Made by a program: the position numbers and the translations under genes | Shown here: positions 7,191-14,196 of the stretch, piece after piece | Layout: each line of letters opens with the position of its first letter | Numbering within the stretch: position 1 is the first letter of the stretch | The notes under the pieces: generated by a model | What the model saw: only the letters and a program-made list of their open reading frames with translations | Database searches by the model: none | Told to the model about the DNA's origin: nothing | Origin: Flavobacteriaceae bacterium UBA6231 | Lineage (GTDB): Bacteria; Bacteroidota; Bacteroidia; Flavobacteriales; Flavobacteriaceae | Direction: 5' to 3' | DNA length: 22,766 bases | NCBI GenBank assembly: GCA_002441545.1 | Contig: DJWL01000179.1 | Coordinates: 45,662-68,427, forward strand

Positions 7191-7253
7191 ATGAACACAA
7201 TTTTAAATAATACTTGGTGGTGGAGCTTTATGAAACAAAATTTCGTGAAGTAG
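7191..7253 (+). CDS. trpL: trp leader peptide with three consecutive Trp codons
   Basis: A 20-codon ORF begins right after the trp promoter and reads MNTILNNT-WWW-SFMKQNFVK then TAG. The three TGG codons are at 7215-7223. Three Trp codons in a row are very unlikely by chance in a short ORF, and this one lies between a perfect promoter and an intrinsic terminator ahead of trpE. It fits a ribosome-mediated attenuation leader: a ribosome that stalls here for lack of charged tRNA-Trp leaves the distal part of the leader RNA free to pair. Too short for normal gene callers. Confidence 0.9.
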   Translation: MNTILNNTWWWSFMKQNFVK

Positions 7254-7316
7254 TCGCTTAGTATATTTAAAAACTAATAATATCAAAAGGCTTGTCATTC
7301 ACGACAAGCCTTTTTT
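7243..7316 (+). terminator. trp attenuator with candidate antiterminator
   Basis: AAAAGGCTTGTC (7285-7296) pairs perfectly with GACAAGCCTTTT (7303-7314) around a 6-base loop, followed by a T run (7311-7316), just before the trpE ATG at 7328. A competing helix is visible: TCGTGAA (7243-7249, overlapping the last leader codons) is exactly complementary to TTCACGA (7298-7304), which spans the terminator loop and the top of its descending arm. A ribosome stalled at the Trp codons would leave 7243-7249 free. A ribosome at the stop codon (7251) would cover it and allow termination. Confidence 0.87.
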
Positions 7317-7327
7317 AATGAATAAAA

Positions 7328-8731
7328 ATGAAAACATTTAACTTATACACTCATTACAAAAAAATTCTAGCAGACACCATTACTCCTGTTAGTATTTACT
7401 TAAAAATTAGGGATAACTTTCCTAACAGCATATTGCTTGAAAGTAGTGATTATCATGCCAACGATAACAGTTTTTCGTATATCTGTTTTAATCCTATTGC
7501 TTCTATTAAAGTTGAAAATGAAACAATTCTTCAAACTTTTCCCGATGGAAGTTCTACCAGTTTAAAAATATCAGAAAACACAGATGTTACCGAAGAAATT
7601 CATCAGTTCACAAAAAGGTTTAAGGCAAATTCTGAAACAGACTTTAAATTCATTAACAATGGCATTTTTGGATATATAGCTTATGACGCTGTAAAATATT
7701 TTGAAGATATAGACATCTCTAAAAAAGAAAATTCAGTAAGCATTCCAGACATTTATTACGCTGTTTATCAAAATATAATAGCTATAAACCATCATAAAAA
7801 TGAAGCCTTTATTTTTGCACATTGTTATGAAAATGACAGTAATATTGATGCCATTTTTCAACTTATAAAAGCTAGAAATTTTGCGTCTTATAATTTTGAA
7901 CCTAAAGGAGATATTTTATCTAATTTATCTGATAGTGAATATAAAAATCATGTAGAACTGGCAAAAAAACATTGTGCTCGTGGTGATGTATTTCAGTTAG
8001 TTTTATCAAAAAGTTTCTCTAAAGAATTTAAAGGAGATGAATTCAATGTTTATAGAGCCTTAAGAAGCATTAATCCATCACCTTACTTATTCTATTTTGA
8101 TTACGGAAATTTTAAAATCTTTGGCAGCTCACCTGAAGCCCAATTAATAATGAGTAATGGCAAAGCCGAAATTCATCCAATTGCAGGAACTTTTAGAAGA
8201 ACAGGAAACGATATACAAGACGCAGAATTAGCTAAAAAATTAGTGGTTGATGATAAAGAAAATGCAGAACATGTAATGCTTGTAGATTTAGCAAGAAACG
8301 ATTTAAGTAGGCATGGAAGCAACGTAACCGTTGACACCTACCGTGAGGTTCAGTTTTTTTCGCATGTTATCCATTTAGTTAGCAAAGTAACAGGTAAAAA
8401 ACATAAAGAAACCTCAACCATGCAGGTTGTAGCAGACACATTTCCTGCTGGCACATTATGTGGTGCACCTAAGCACAGAGCTATGCAACTTATTGAGCAA
8501 TATGAAAAAACAAGTCGCTCATTTTATGGTGGCGCCATAGGCTTTATGGATTTTGATGGCAACTTTAATCATGCCATTATGATTAGAACTTTTTTAAGTA
8601 AAAATCACAAATTACATTGGCAAGCGGGTGCTGGTTTGGTATCAAAATCTAATTCAGAAAGTGAATTACAGGAAGTATATAATAAATTAGGAGCCCTAAC
8701 AAAAGCTATTGAATTAGCAGAAACTATTTAA
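7328..8731 (+). CDS. trpE: Anthranilate synthase component I
   Basis: Converts chorismate plus ammonia to anthranilate, the first committed step of tryptophan synthesis. At 467 aa it has the N-terminal regulatory part with LLES (36-39) and the tryptophan-pocket motif NPSPYLFYF (249-257), both expected of a feedback-inhibited TrpE. The catalytic chorismate-binding core includes HPIAGTFRRTG (283-293), DLARNDLSR (320-328), FPAGTLCGAPK (372-382) and GGAIGFMDFDG (401-411). The position directly after the attenuator and before trpG separates it from PabB. Its stop is 2 bp from the trpG start, implying translational coupling. Confidence 0.95.
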   Translation: MKTFNLYTHYKKILADTITPVSIYLKIRDNFPNSILLESSDYHANDNSFSYICFNPIASIKVENETILQTFPDGSSTSLKISENTDVTEEIHQFTKRFKANSETDFKFINNGIFGYIAYDAVKYFEDIDISKKENSVSIPDIYYAVYQNIIAINHHKNEAFIFAHCYENDSNIDAIFQLIKARNFASYNFEPKGDILSNLSDSEYKNHVELAKKHCARGDVFQLVLSKSFSKEFKGDEFNVYRALRSINPSPYLFYFDYGNFKIFGSSPEAQLIMSNGKAEIHPIAGTFRRTGNDIQDAELAKKLVVDDKENAEHVMLVDLARNDLSRHGSNVTVDTYREVQFFSHVIHLVSKVTGKKHKETSTMQVVADTFPAGTLCGAPKHRAMQLIEQYEKTSRSFYGGAIGFMDFDGNFNHAIMIRTFLSKNHKLHWQAGAGLVSKSNSESELQEVYNKLGALTKAIELAETI

Positions 8732-8733
8732 AG

Positions 8734-9300
8734 ATGACAAAAGTATTAGTGATAGATAATTACGACAGTTTTACATATAATCTTGTGCATTATTTAGAAG
8801 ATTTAAACTGCGATGTTACCGTTGTTAGAAATGACAAACTAACTTTAGACGATGTAGAACCATTTGATAAAATTGTATTGTCTCCTGGTCCAGGAATTCC
8901 AGACGAAGCTGGCTTATTAAAACCTATTATAAAACGATTTGCAGCAACAAAAAGCATCTTAGGTGTTTGTTTAGGGCAGCAAGCGATTGCTGAAGTTTTT
9001 GGAGGTTCACTTATAAATTTAGACGATGTGTATCATGGCGTTGCAACAAAAGTCACCATTACTGTTGATGATGAATCTTTGTTTGATGGGCTTGAAAAAA
9101 CAATTGAAGTAGGTCGCTATCATTCATGGGTAGTAAGTCCTGATTTACCTGAAAGTTTAGAAGCAACTTCGTTTGATGAAAACGGACAAGTAATGTCATT
9201 ACGCCATAAAGTCTATGATGTAAAAGGAGTACAATATCATCCAGAATCGGTATTAACACCTCATGGTAAACAAATTCTTAAAAACTGGATTAATAGTTAG
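8734..9300 (+). CDS. trpG: Anthranilate synthase component II (glutamine amidotransferase)
   Basis: A class I glutamine amidotransferase of 188 aa that delivers ammonia to TrpE. The nucleophile is C79 in GVCLGQQAI and the His/Glu pair is H169/E171 in QYHPESVLTPHG. The oxyanion-type loop is SPGPGIP (50-56). It is a stand-alone subunit, not fused to trpD as in enterobacteria. The start follows trpE after 2 bp and the stop precedes trpD by 3 bp, consistent with balanced expression of the complex. It could also serve PabB in folate synthesis, as in some bacteria, but no evidence for that is seen here. Confidence 0.95.
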   Translation: MTKVLVIDNYDSFTYNLVHYLEDLNCDVTVVRNDKLTLDDVEPFDKIVLSPGPGIPDEAGLLKPIIKRFAATKSILGVCLGQQAIAEVFGGSLINLDDVYHGVATKVTITVDDESLFDGLEKTIEVGRYHSWVVSPDLPESLEATSFDENGQVMSLRHKVYDVKGVQYHPESVLTPHGKQILKNWINS

Positions 9301-9303
9301 ACG

Positions 9304-10296
9304 ATGAAGCAAGTATTAAACAGACTAATAAACCACGAAAGCATCTCAAGTGAAGAAGCCAAACAGGTATTGGTAAACATTTCAAAAGGTGATTATAATC
9401 AAAGCCAAATTGCTGCCTTTCTTACAGTTTATATGATGAGAAGCATCACACTTGAAGAATTGCAAGGTTTTAGAGATGCGCTTTTAGAACTATGTATTCC
9501 AATAGATTTAAAAGATTTTAATGCCATTGATTTATGTGGAACTGGTGGCGATGGGAAAGACACCTTTAATATTTCAACTTTAGCATCCTTTGTAACTGCA
9601 GGTGCAGGCGTAAATGTTGCAAAACATGGAAATTACGGAGTTTCCTCAGCTTGTGGATCATCAAACGTCATGGAATATTTAGGCATTAAATTTTCAAACG
9701 ATGAAGACTTTTTAAAACGCTCCATTGATAAAGCAGGAATTTGTGTTTTACATGCTCCTTTATTTCATCCTGCCATGAAAAACGTAGCACCAATTCGTCG
9801 TGAATTAGGTGTTAAAACATTTTTCAATATGTTAGGCCCCATGGTAAATCCATCATTTCCTAAAAATCAAATGGTGGGAGTTTTTAATTTAGAATTGCTG
9901 CGTTTGTATGGTTATTTATACCAAAATACAAACGCAAATTATTCCATAGTACATGCCTTAGATGGTTATGATGAAATTTCATTAACAGGAAAAGCTAAAG
10001 TCATTTCAAACCATGCTGAAACCATGTTTTCTCCTGAAGATTTAGGGATTTCTAAAATCTCACAAGAATCAATTTTTGGAGGTAGTACTGTTGAAGCATC
10101 AGCAAAAATTTTCATGGACGTGATACAAGGCAAAGGAACAGAACAACAAAATAATGTGGTTTGCGCCAATGCAGGTTTGGCCATTGCAACCACAAATCAA
10201 ATTGACCATAAACTAGGATTTGAACTTGCTAAAGAGTCTTTATTAAATGGCAAAGCAAAGTCAAGTTTAAATAAATTGATAGAATTAAGTAAATAA
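9304..10296 (+). CDS. trpD: Anthranilate phosphoribosyltransferase
   Basis: Transfers phosphoribose from PRPP to anthranilate. The 330-aa length is normal. PRPP/Mg-binding motifs are present: CGTGGDGKDTFNIST (78-92), NVAKHGNYGVSSACGSSN (104-121) and the anthranilate-site HPAMKNVAPIRRELG further on. It is the last gene of the tightly packed E-G-D block; the following junction is widened to about 100 bp by a repeat element. Confidence 0.95.
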   Translation: MKQVLNRLINHESISSEEAKQVLVNISKGDYNQSQIAAFLTVYMMRSITLEELQGFRDALLELCIPIDLKDFNAIDLCGTGGDGKDTFNISTLASFVTAGAGVNVAKHGNYGVSSACGSSNVMEYLGIKFSNDEDFLKRSIDKAGICVLHAPLFHPAMKNVAPIRRELGVKTFFNMLGPMVNPSFPKNQMVGVFNLELLRLYGYLYQNTNANYSIVHALDGYDEISLTGKAKVISNHAETMFSPEDLGISKISQESIFGGSTVEASAKIFMDVIQGKGTEQQNNVVCANAGLAIATTNQIDHKLGFELAKESLLNGKAKSSLNKLIELSK

Positions 10297-10302
10297 AATA
10301 AA

Positions 10303-10386
10303 CGTATTAAGAGAAGAGAAACGACTAAGTAATCTCTTCTAAAAAAACAGATTGCTTCGGCTTTTAGAAAAAAGTCTCGCAATGAC
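10303..10386 (+). repeat. Palindromic repeat, copy A (trpD/trpC junction)
   Basis: The most decayed left end of the five copies (CGTATTAAGA for CGTCATTACGA) but an intact right end AGTCTCGCAATGAC. The inner core AAGTAATCTC and CAGATTGCTTC pair with each other. It begins 6 bp after the trpD stop and fills the gap to trpC. Its terminal CAATGAC supplies an ATG at 10382 that can mislead start calling for trpC. Confidence 0.85.
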
Positions 10387-10399
10387 AAATCAAAGTAAA

Positions 10400-11185
10400 A
10401 TGAACATTCTAGATAAAATAGTAGCAGATAAGCGTGTTGAAGTTAATTTGAGAAAATCATTAATTCCAATAAAGCAATTAGAACAATCCGTTTTATTTGA
10501 AAGAGAAACAATTTCATTAGCAAATAAATTGCGACTTAGTCAAACAGGCATTATAGCAGAACACAAGCGTCGTTCTCCTTCAAAATCACTCATCAATCAA
10601 ACCTTAAATGTGTTTGAAGTTGCAAAAGGTTATGAAAATGCCGGTGTTTGTGGTATGTCTGTTTTAACTGATGGCAAATATTTTGGTGGTTCTCTTGACG
10701 ATTTGTTAATAGCAAAAGCTAGTTGTAATTTACCGCTTTTACGAAAAGAATTTATTATTGATGAATACCAGTTGTTAGAAGCTAAAGCTTTTGGTGCCGA
10801 TGTTATTTTATTAATCGCTGCGATATTATCAAAAGAAGAAATTAAACAATTTTCAGAATTTGCTAAAAGCTTAAAATTAGATGTGTTATTGGAAGTTCAT
10901 AATGAAGAAGAATTGCACAAATCCATCATGCCAAGTTTAGACATGTTAGGAGTGAACAATAGAAACCTTAAAACATTTGATGTAAGTTTAGAAACCAGTA
11001 AAACACTGAGTAAACTCATCCCTAATGACTTTGTAAAAGTTTCTGAAAGCGGTATTAGCAATGTTGCTTCTATAAAAGATTTACTAGGTTATGGTTTCCA
11101 AGGGTTTTTAATAGGCGAGAATTTCATGAAAACTGATAATGCCGGAGAAAGTGCAAAACAATTTATAAAAGAATTAAATAAGTAA
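10400..11185 (+). CDS. trpC: Indole-3-glycerol-phosphate synthase
   Basis: Ring closure of CdRP to indole-3-glycerol phosphate. I chose the ATG at 10400 (MNILDKIVADKRVEV), giving 261 aa with the family's usual N-terminus. Upstream ATGs at 10352 and 10382 lie inside repeat copy A and add foreign residues. Catalytic and substrate residues are visible: E54 and K56 in AEHKRRSPS, K116 in LRKEFI, E165 in LLEVH, N186 in GVNNRNL and E216 in SESGI. A stand-alone enzyme, not fused to TrpF as in E. coli. The stop is 3 bp before repeat copy B. Confidence 0.95.
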   Translation: MNILDKIVADKRVEVNLRKSLIPIKQLEQSVLFERETISLANKLRLSQTGIIAEHKRRSPSKSLINQTLNVFEVAKGYENAGVCGMSVLTDGKYFGGSLDDLLIAKASCNLPLLRKEFIIDEYQLLEAKAFGADVILLIAAILSKEEIKQFSEFAKSLKLDVLLEVHNEEELHKSIMPSLDMLGVNNRNLKTFDVSLETSKTLSKLIPNDFVKVSESGISNVASIKDLLGYGFQGFLIGENFMKTDNAGESAKQFIKELNK

Positions 11186-11188
11186 AAA

Positions 11189-11257
11189 GTCATTACAATG
11201 AAAGCAACGACGAAGTAATCTCATTAAAAAAGATTGCTTCACATGGTTCGCAATGAC
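11189..11257 (+). repeat. Palindromic repeat, copy B (trpC/trpF junction)
   Basis: Begins GTCATTAC 3 bp after the trpC stop and ends TTCGCAATGAC. The core CGACGAAGTAATCTC / AGATTGCTTC is shared with the other copies. At 69 bp it is one of the shortest copies. The ATG in its right end (11253) opens a longer but unlikely trpF frame; a purine-rich AAAAAGGAAA precedes the real trpF ATG. Confidence 0.87.
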
Positions 11258-11273
11258 GATAAAAAAGGAAAAT

Positions 11274-12017
11274 ATGAAACTAAAAGTCTGCGGAATGAAA
11301 TATCAAGACAACATAGAACAAGTTGCAACTTTGCAGCCTGACTATCTAGGCTTTATATTTTATGAAAAATCTGCAAGATATTTTGATTCTGAAATTCCTA
11401 AGTTACCAAAATCAATTAAAAAAGTAGGCGTTTTTGTTGATACTGATTTAAAAGAAGTTATTGAAAACATTAAAAAACATAACTTACAAGCAGTTCAGCT
11501 TCATGGAGATGAATCACCTGAATATTGCTTAAAATTAAAACGTCATTACGAAGAGTGTCAGTTCGAGAACAGTCGAGAACAGAACGACGAAGTAATCTCT
11601 TTAAAAGAAACAGATTGCCACGACTTTTCACAAAAGTCTCACAATGACAAAAACATAGAAATCATCAAAGTGTTTTCAATAAAAAGCGAATTCAATTTTG
11701 AGGTTTTAAAACCTTTCGAATCAGTTTGTGATTATTACTTATTCGACACCAAAGGAGAATTGCCCGGAGGCAATGGTTTCACCTTTAATTGGAATGTATT
11801 ACATGCTTATCCATCTACCAAACCATTCTTTTTAAGTGGCGGTATTGGATTAAACGAAATTGAAAAAATTAAAGAATTTCAACAAAGTGAAGCTTCAAAA
11901 TACTGTTATGCCATTGATGTAAATAGTAAATTTGAAATAGAACCTGGACTAAAAAACATTGAAAAATTAAACGAATTTAAACATACTGTCATTACGAGAA
12001 GAGAAACGACTAAGTAA
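11274..12017 (+). CDS. trpF: Phosphoribosylanthranilate isomerase with an in-frame repeat insertion
   Basis: Amadori rearrangement of PRA to CdRP. Start at 11274 (MKLKVCGMKY) after a good purine-rich site; catalytic C6 and D158 (LFDTKGELPGGNG) are present, as are strands GFIFY, VGVFVD, AVQLHGDE, FFLSGGIG and AIDVNS of the TIM barrel. The protein is 247 aa, about 35-40 longer than usual. The excess is residues 90 to about 127 (RHYEECQFEN to SHNDKN), encoded by repeat copy C. The site is after helix 4 and before strand 5, on the barrel face opposite the active site. The last nine residues and the stop come from copy D. Likely functional, because the frame and all key residues are kept. Confidence 0.93.
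   Translation: MKLKVCGMKYQDNIEQVATLQPDYLGFIFYEKSARYFDSEIPKLPKSIKKVGVFVDTDLKEVIENIKKHNLQAVQLHGDESPEYCLKLKRHYEECQFENSREQNDEVISLKETDCHDFSQKSHNDKNIEIIKVFSIKSEFNFEVLKPFESVCDYYLFDTKGELPGGNGFTFNWNVLHAYPSTKPFFLSGGIGLNEIEKIKEFQQSEASKYCYAIDVNSKFEIEPGLKNIEKLNEFKHTVITRRETTK
11542..11648 (+). repeat. Palindromic repeat, copy C (inside trpF)
   Basis: Begins GTCATTACGA and ends AAGTCTCACAATGAC, with the family core CGACGAAGTAATCTC and CAGATTGCCACGAC. It is translated in the trpF frame without a stop codon. At 107 bp it is the longest copy because its left half contains extra sequence, including a perfect tandem duplication of TCGAGAACAG (11563-11572, 11573-11582). Confidence 0.88.
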
Positions 12018-12070
12018 TCTGTTTGATTTTAAACAGATTGCCACAACTTTTTCAAAAGTTTCACAATGAC
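11988..12070 (+). repeat. Palindromic repeat, copy D (trpF end / trpB junction)
   Basis: Begins GTCATTACGA and ends TTTCACAATGAC (83 bp). The inner arms AAGTAATCTG and CAGATTGCC are complementary in part. Its first 30 bases are the final codons and TAA stop (12015-12017) of trpF; the rest is the spacer before trpB at 12085. Confidence 0.88.
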
Positions 12071-12084
12071 AAAAATAAAACAAA

Positions 12085-13266
12085 ATGAATTATAACGTTA
12101 ACGAAAAAGGCTATTATGGTGAATTTGGCGGAGCATACATCCCAGAAATGCTGTACCCAAATGTTGAAGAATTACGTCAGAATTATTTAAAAATAATGGC
12201 AGAACCTTCATTTAAGGAGGAATTTAATCAACTTTTAAAAGATTATGTTGGGCGTCCTTCTCCACTCTATTTTGCTAAACGCCTTTCAAAAAAATACAAT
12301 ACTAAAATTTACTTAAAGCGTGAAGACCTTAACCATACTGGAGCACACAAAATAAATAACACCATTGGTCAGATTTTAATGGCTAAACGTTTAGGCAAAA
12401 CCAGAATTATTGCAGAAACTGGTGCAGGACAGCATGGTGTTGCAACGGCCACAGTTTGTGCACTAATGGGGTTGGAATGTATTGTTTATATGGGTGAAAT
12501 TGATATTGCGCGACAAGCACCCAACGTTGCTCGTATGAAAATGCTTGGAGCTACAGTAGTACCTGCTTTATCGGGAAGCAGAACTTTAAAAGATGCCACC
12601 AATGAAGCCATTCGCGATTGGATTAATAACCCTGTAGACACACATTATATCATTGGCTCTGCTATAGGACCTCATCCATATCCAGATATGGTCACTCGTT
12701 TTCAATCAGTTATTTCAGAAGAAATAAAATGGCAATTAAAAGAACACGAAGGCAGAGAAAAGCCAGATTATGTGGTAGCATGTATTGGTGGTGGCAGTAA
12801 TGCTGCTGGAACTTATTATCATTTTCTTCATGAAGTAGATGTAAAGATTATTGCCGTTGAAGCTGCTGGTTTAGGAATAGATTCTGGTGAAAGTGCTGCG
12901 ACCTCGGTTTTAGGGAAAGAAGGTATTATTCATGGTTGTAAAACTCTATTGATGCAAACAAAAGACGGACAAATAACGGAACCTTATTCCATTTCAGCTG
13001 GTTTAGATTATCCTGGTGTAGGGCCAATGCACGCACATTTAGCAAAAACTGGTCGTGCGGAATTTATGTCTATTACAGACGATGATGCTATGAAAGCTGG
13101 TTTAGAACTTTGTAAATTGGAAGGCATCATTCCAGCCATTGAAAGTTCTCATGCTTTGGCCATTTTTGACTATAAAAAATTTAAATCTGATGACATAATA
13201 GTGGTTAGCTTATCTGGTAGAGGTGATAAAGATTTAAATACATACATAAACTATTTTAAATTATAA
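12085..13266 (+). CDS. trpB: Tryptophan synthase beta chain
   Basis: PLP enzyme that condenses indole with serine to give tryptophan. 393 aa, normal length. N-terminus YYGEFGGAYIPEML; PLP lysine K89 in NHTGAHKINN; ETGAGQHG (111-118); phosphate-cup motif CIGGGSNAAG; SRGDKD-type tail as SGRGDKDL. It is the TrpB1 type that works with TrpA, in keeping with the neighbouring trpA. The stop codon is immediately adjacent to the first base of repeat copy E. Confidence 0.96.
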   Translation: MNYNVNEKGYYGEFGGAYIPEMLYPNVEELRQNYLKIMAEPSFKEEFNQLLKDYVGRPSPLYFAKRLSKKYNTKIYLKREDLNHTGAHKINNTIGQILMAKRLGKTRIIAETGAGQHGVATATVCALMGLECIVYMGEIDIARQAPNVARMKMLGATVVPALSGSRTLKDATNEAIRDWINNPVDTHYIIGSAIGPHPYPDMVTRFQSVISEEIKWQLKEHEGREKPDYVVACIGGGSNAAGTYYHFLHEVDVKIIAVEAAGLGIDSGESAATSVLGKEGIIHGCKTLLMQTKDGQITEPYSISAGLDYPGVGPMHAHLAKTGRAEFMSITDDDAMKAGLELCKLEGIIPAIESSHALAIFDYKKFKSDDIIVVSLSGRGDKDLNTYINYFKL

Positions 13267-13336
13267 CGTCATTCCGAACGCAGTGAAGGAATCTCATTAA
13301 ACAGATTGTCACGTCACTTTGTTCCTCGCAATGACG
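13267..13336 (+). repeat. Palindromic repeat, copy E (trpB/trpA junction)
   Basis: Best-preserved ends: CGTCATTCCGA and CCTCGCAATGACG, with a core GAAGGAATCTC / CAGATTGTCACG (70 bp). It begins on the base right after the trpB stop. A TTG-initiated extension of trpA runs through it but is unlikely to be used. Confidence 0.88.
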
Positions 13337-13350
13337 AAAATGATATAATT

Positions 13351-14115
13351 ATGAACAGAATTCAACAAAAATTACAAGAAAACAAAAAGTTACTTTCCAT
13401 ATATTTTACAGCTGGTTATCCAAGTTTAAATGACACCGAATCTATTATTCAAGATTTAGAAAAAAGTGGTGTTGATATGATAGAAATTGGGTTGCCTTTT
13501 AGCGACCCACTGGCCGATGGACCAACCATTCAAGCAAGTTCTACCCAAGCACTAAAAAATGGCATGTCTACAGAAGTACTTTTTAAGCAAATAAAAGATA
13601 TTCGTAAAACGGTTTCAATTCCATTAATCATTATGGGATATTTCAACCCGATGTTACAATATGGCGTGGAGGCGTTCTGCAAAAAATGCCAAGAAATTGG
13701 TATAGATGGTTTAATAATTCCAGATTTGCCTGTTGATGTTTATCATGACGAATACAAATCTATTTTTGAAACATACGGACTCATTAATGTGTTTTTAATT
13801 ACACCTCAAACAAGTGTAGAACGCATTAACTTTATTGATTCTATTTCCAATGGATTCATTTACATGGTTAGCAGCGCTAGCGTTACAGGAAGCCAATCTG
13901 GTTTTGGTGAAGAACAAACTGGTTACTTTAAACGAATCGCAGAAATGAACTTAAAAAATCCACAAATTATAGGGTTCGGAATTTCAGATAATAAAACATT
14001 TACCCAAGCCACTCAATACGCTAAAGGCGCTATTATAGGAAGTGCTTTTATAAAATATGTTTCAAACAACGGAATCAAAACTATCAGCGAGTTTACAAAA
14101 AATATAAAAGAATAA
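13351..14115 (+). CDS. trpA: Tryptophan synthase alpha chain
   Basis: Cleaves indole-3-glycerol phosphate and channels indole to TrpB. I chose the ATG at 13351 (MNRIQQKLQENKKLLSIYF), giving 254 aa; a longer frame reads through repeat copy E. Catalytic residues are E45 and D56 in MIEIGLPFSDPLADGPTIQ. Other family motifs are YFNPMLQYG, GLIIPDLPV, LITPQTS, YMVSSASVTG and GFGISDNKT. Last gene of the trp operon; no strong terminator follows, only a weak 6-bp GAATAA/TTATTC stem, so read-through into the next gene is possible. Confidence 0.95.
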   Translation: MNRIQQKLQENKKLLSIYFTAGYPSLNDTESIIQDLEKSGVDMIEIGLPFSDPLADGPTIQASSTQALKNGMSTEVLFKQIKDIRKTVSIPLIIMGYFNPMLQYGVEAFCKKCQEIGIDGLIIPDLPVDVYHDEYKSIFETYGLINVFLITPQTSVERINFIDSISNGFIYMVSSASVTGSQSGFGEEQTGYFKRIAEMNLKNPQIIGFGISDNKTFTQATQYAKGAIIGSAFIKYVSNNGIKTISEFTKNIKE

Positions 14116-14196
14116 TCTGGCTTATTCATCAAGTATTCTCATAAAATTATAAAACAAAAAATTAGTTTAATACTAATAATTATTTATATTATATCC

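Noticed and set aside
9059..9259. Minus-strand ORF of 66 codons
   Set aside because: Shadow of trpG; no motif and entirely antisense to a conserved enzyme gene.
9966..10193. Minus-strand ORF of 75 codons
   Set aside because: Antisense shadow of trpD with no recognisable domain.
10197..10388. Minus-strand ORF spanning the trpD end and repeat copy A
   Set aside because: Covers coding antisense plus repeat; no independent support.
10303..13336. CRISPR array
   Set aside because: The repeats are separated by whole genes of unequal length, are themselves palindromic at the ends and differ in length; there are no regular spacers or cas genes.
14110..14127. Terminator after trpA
   Set aside because: The GAATAA / TTATTC stem is only 6 bp and AT-only, with no T run; too weak to call.
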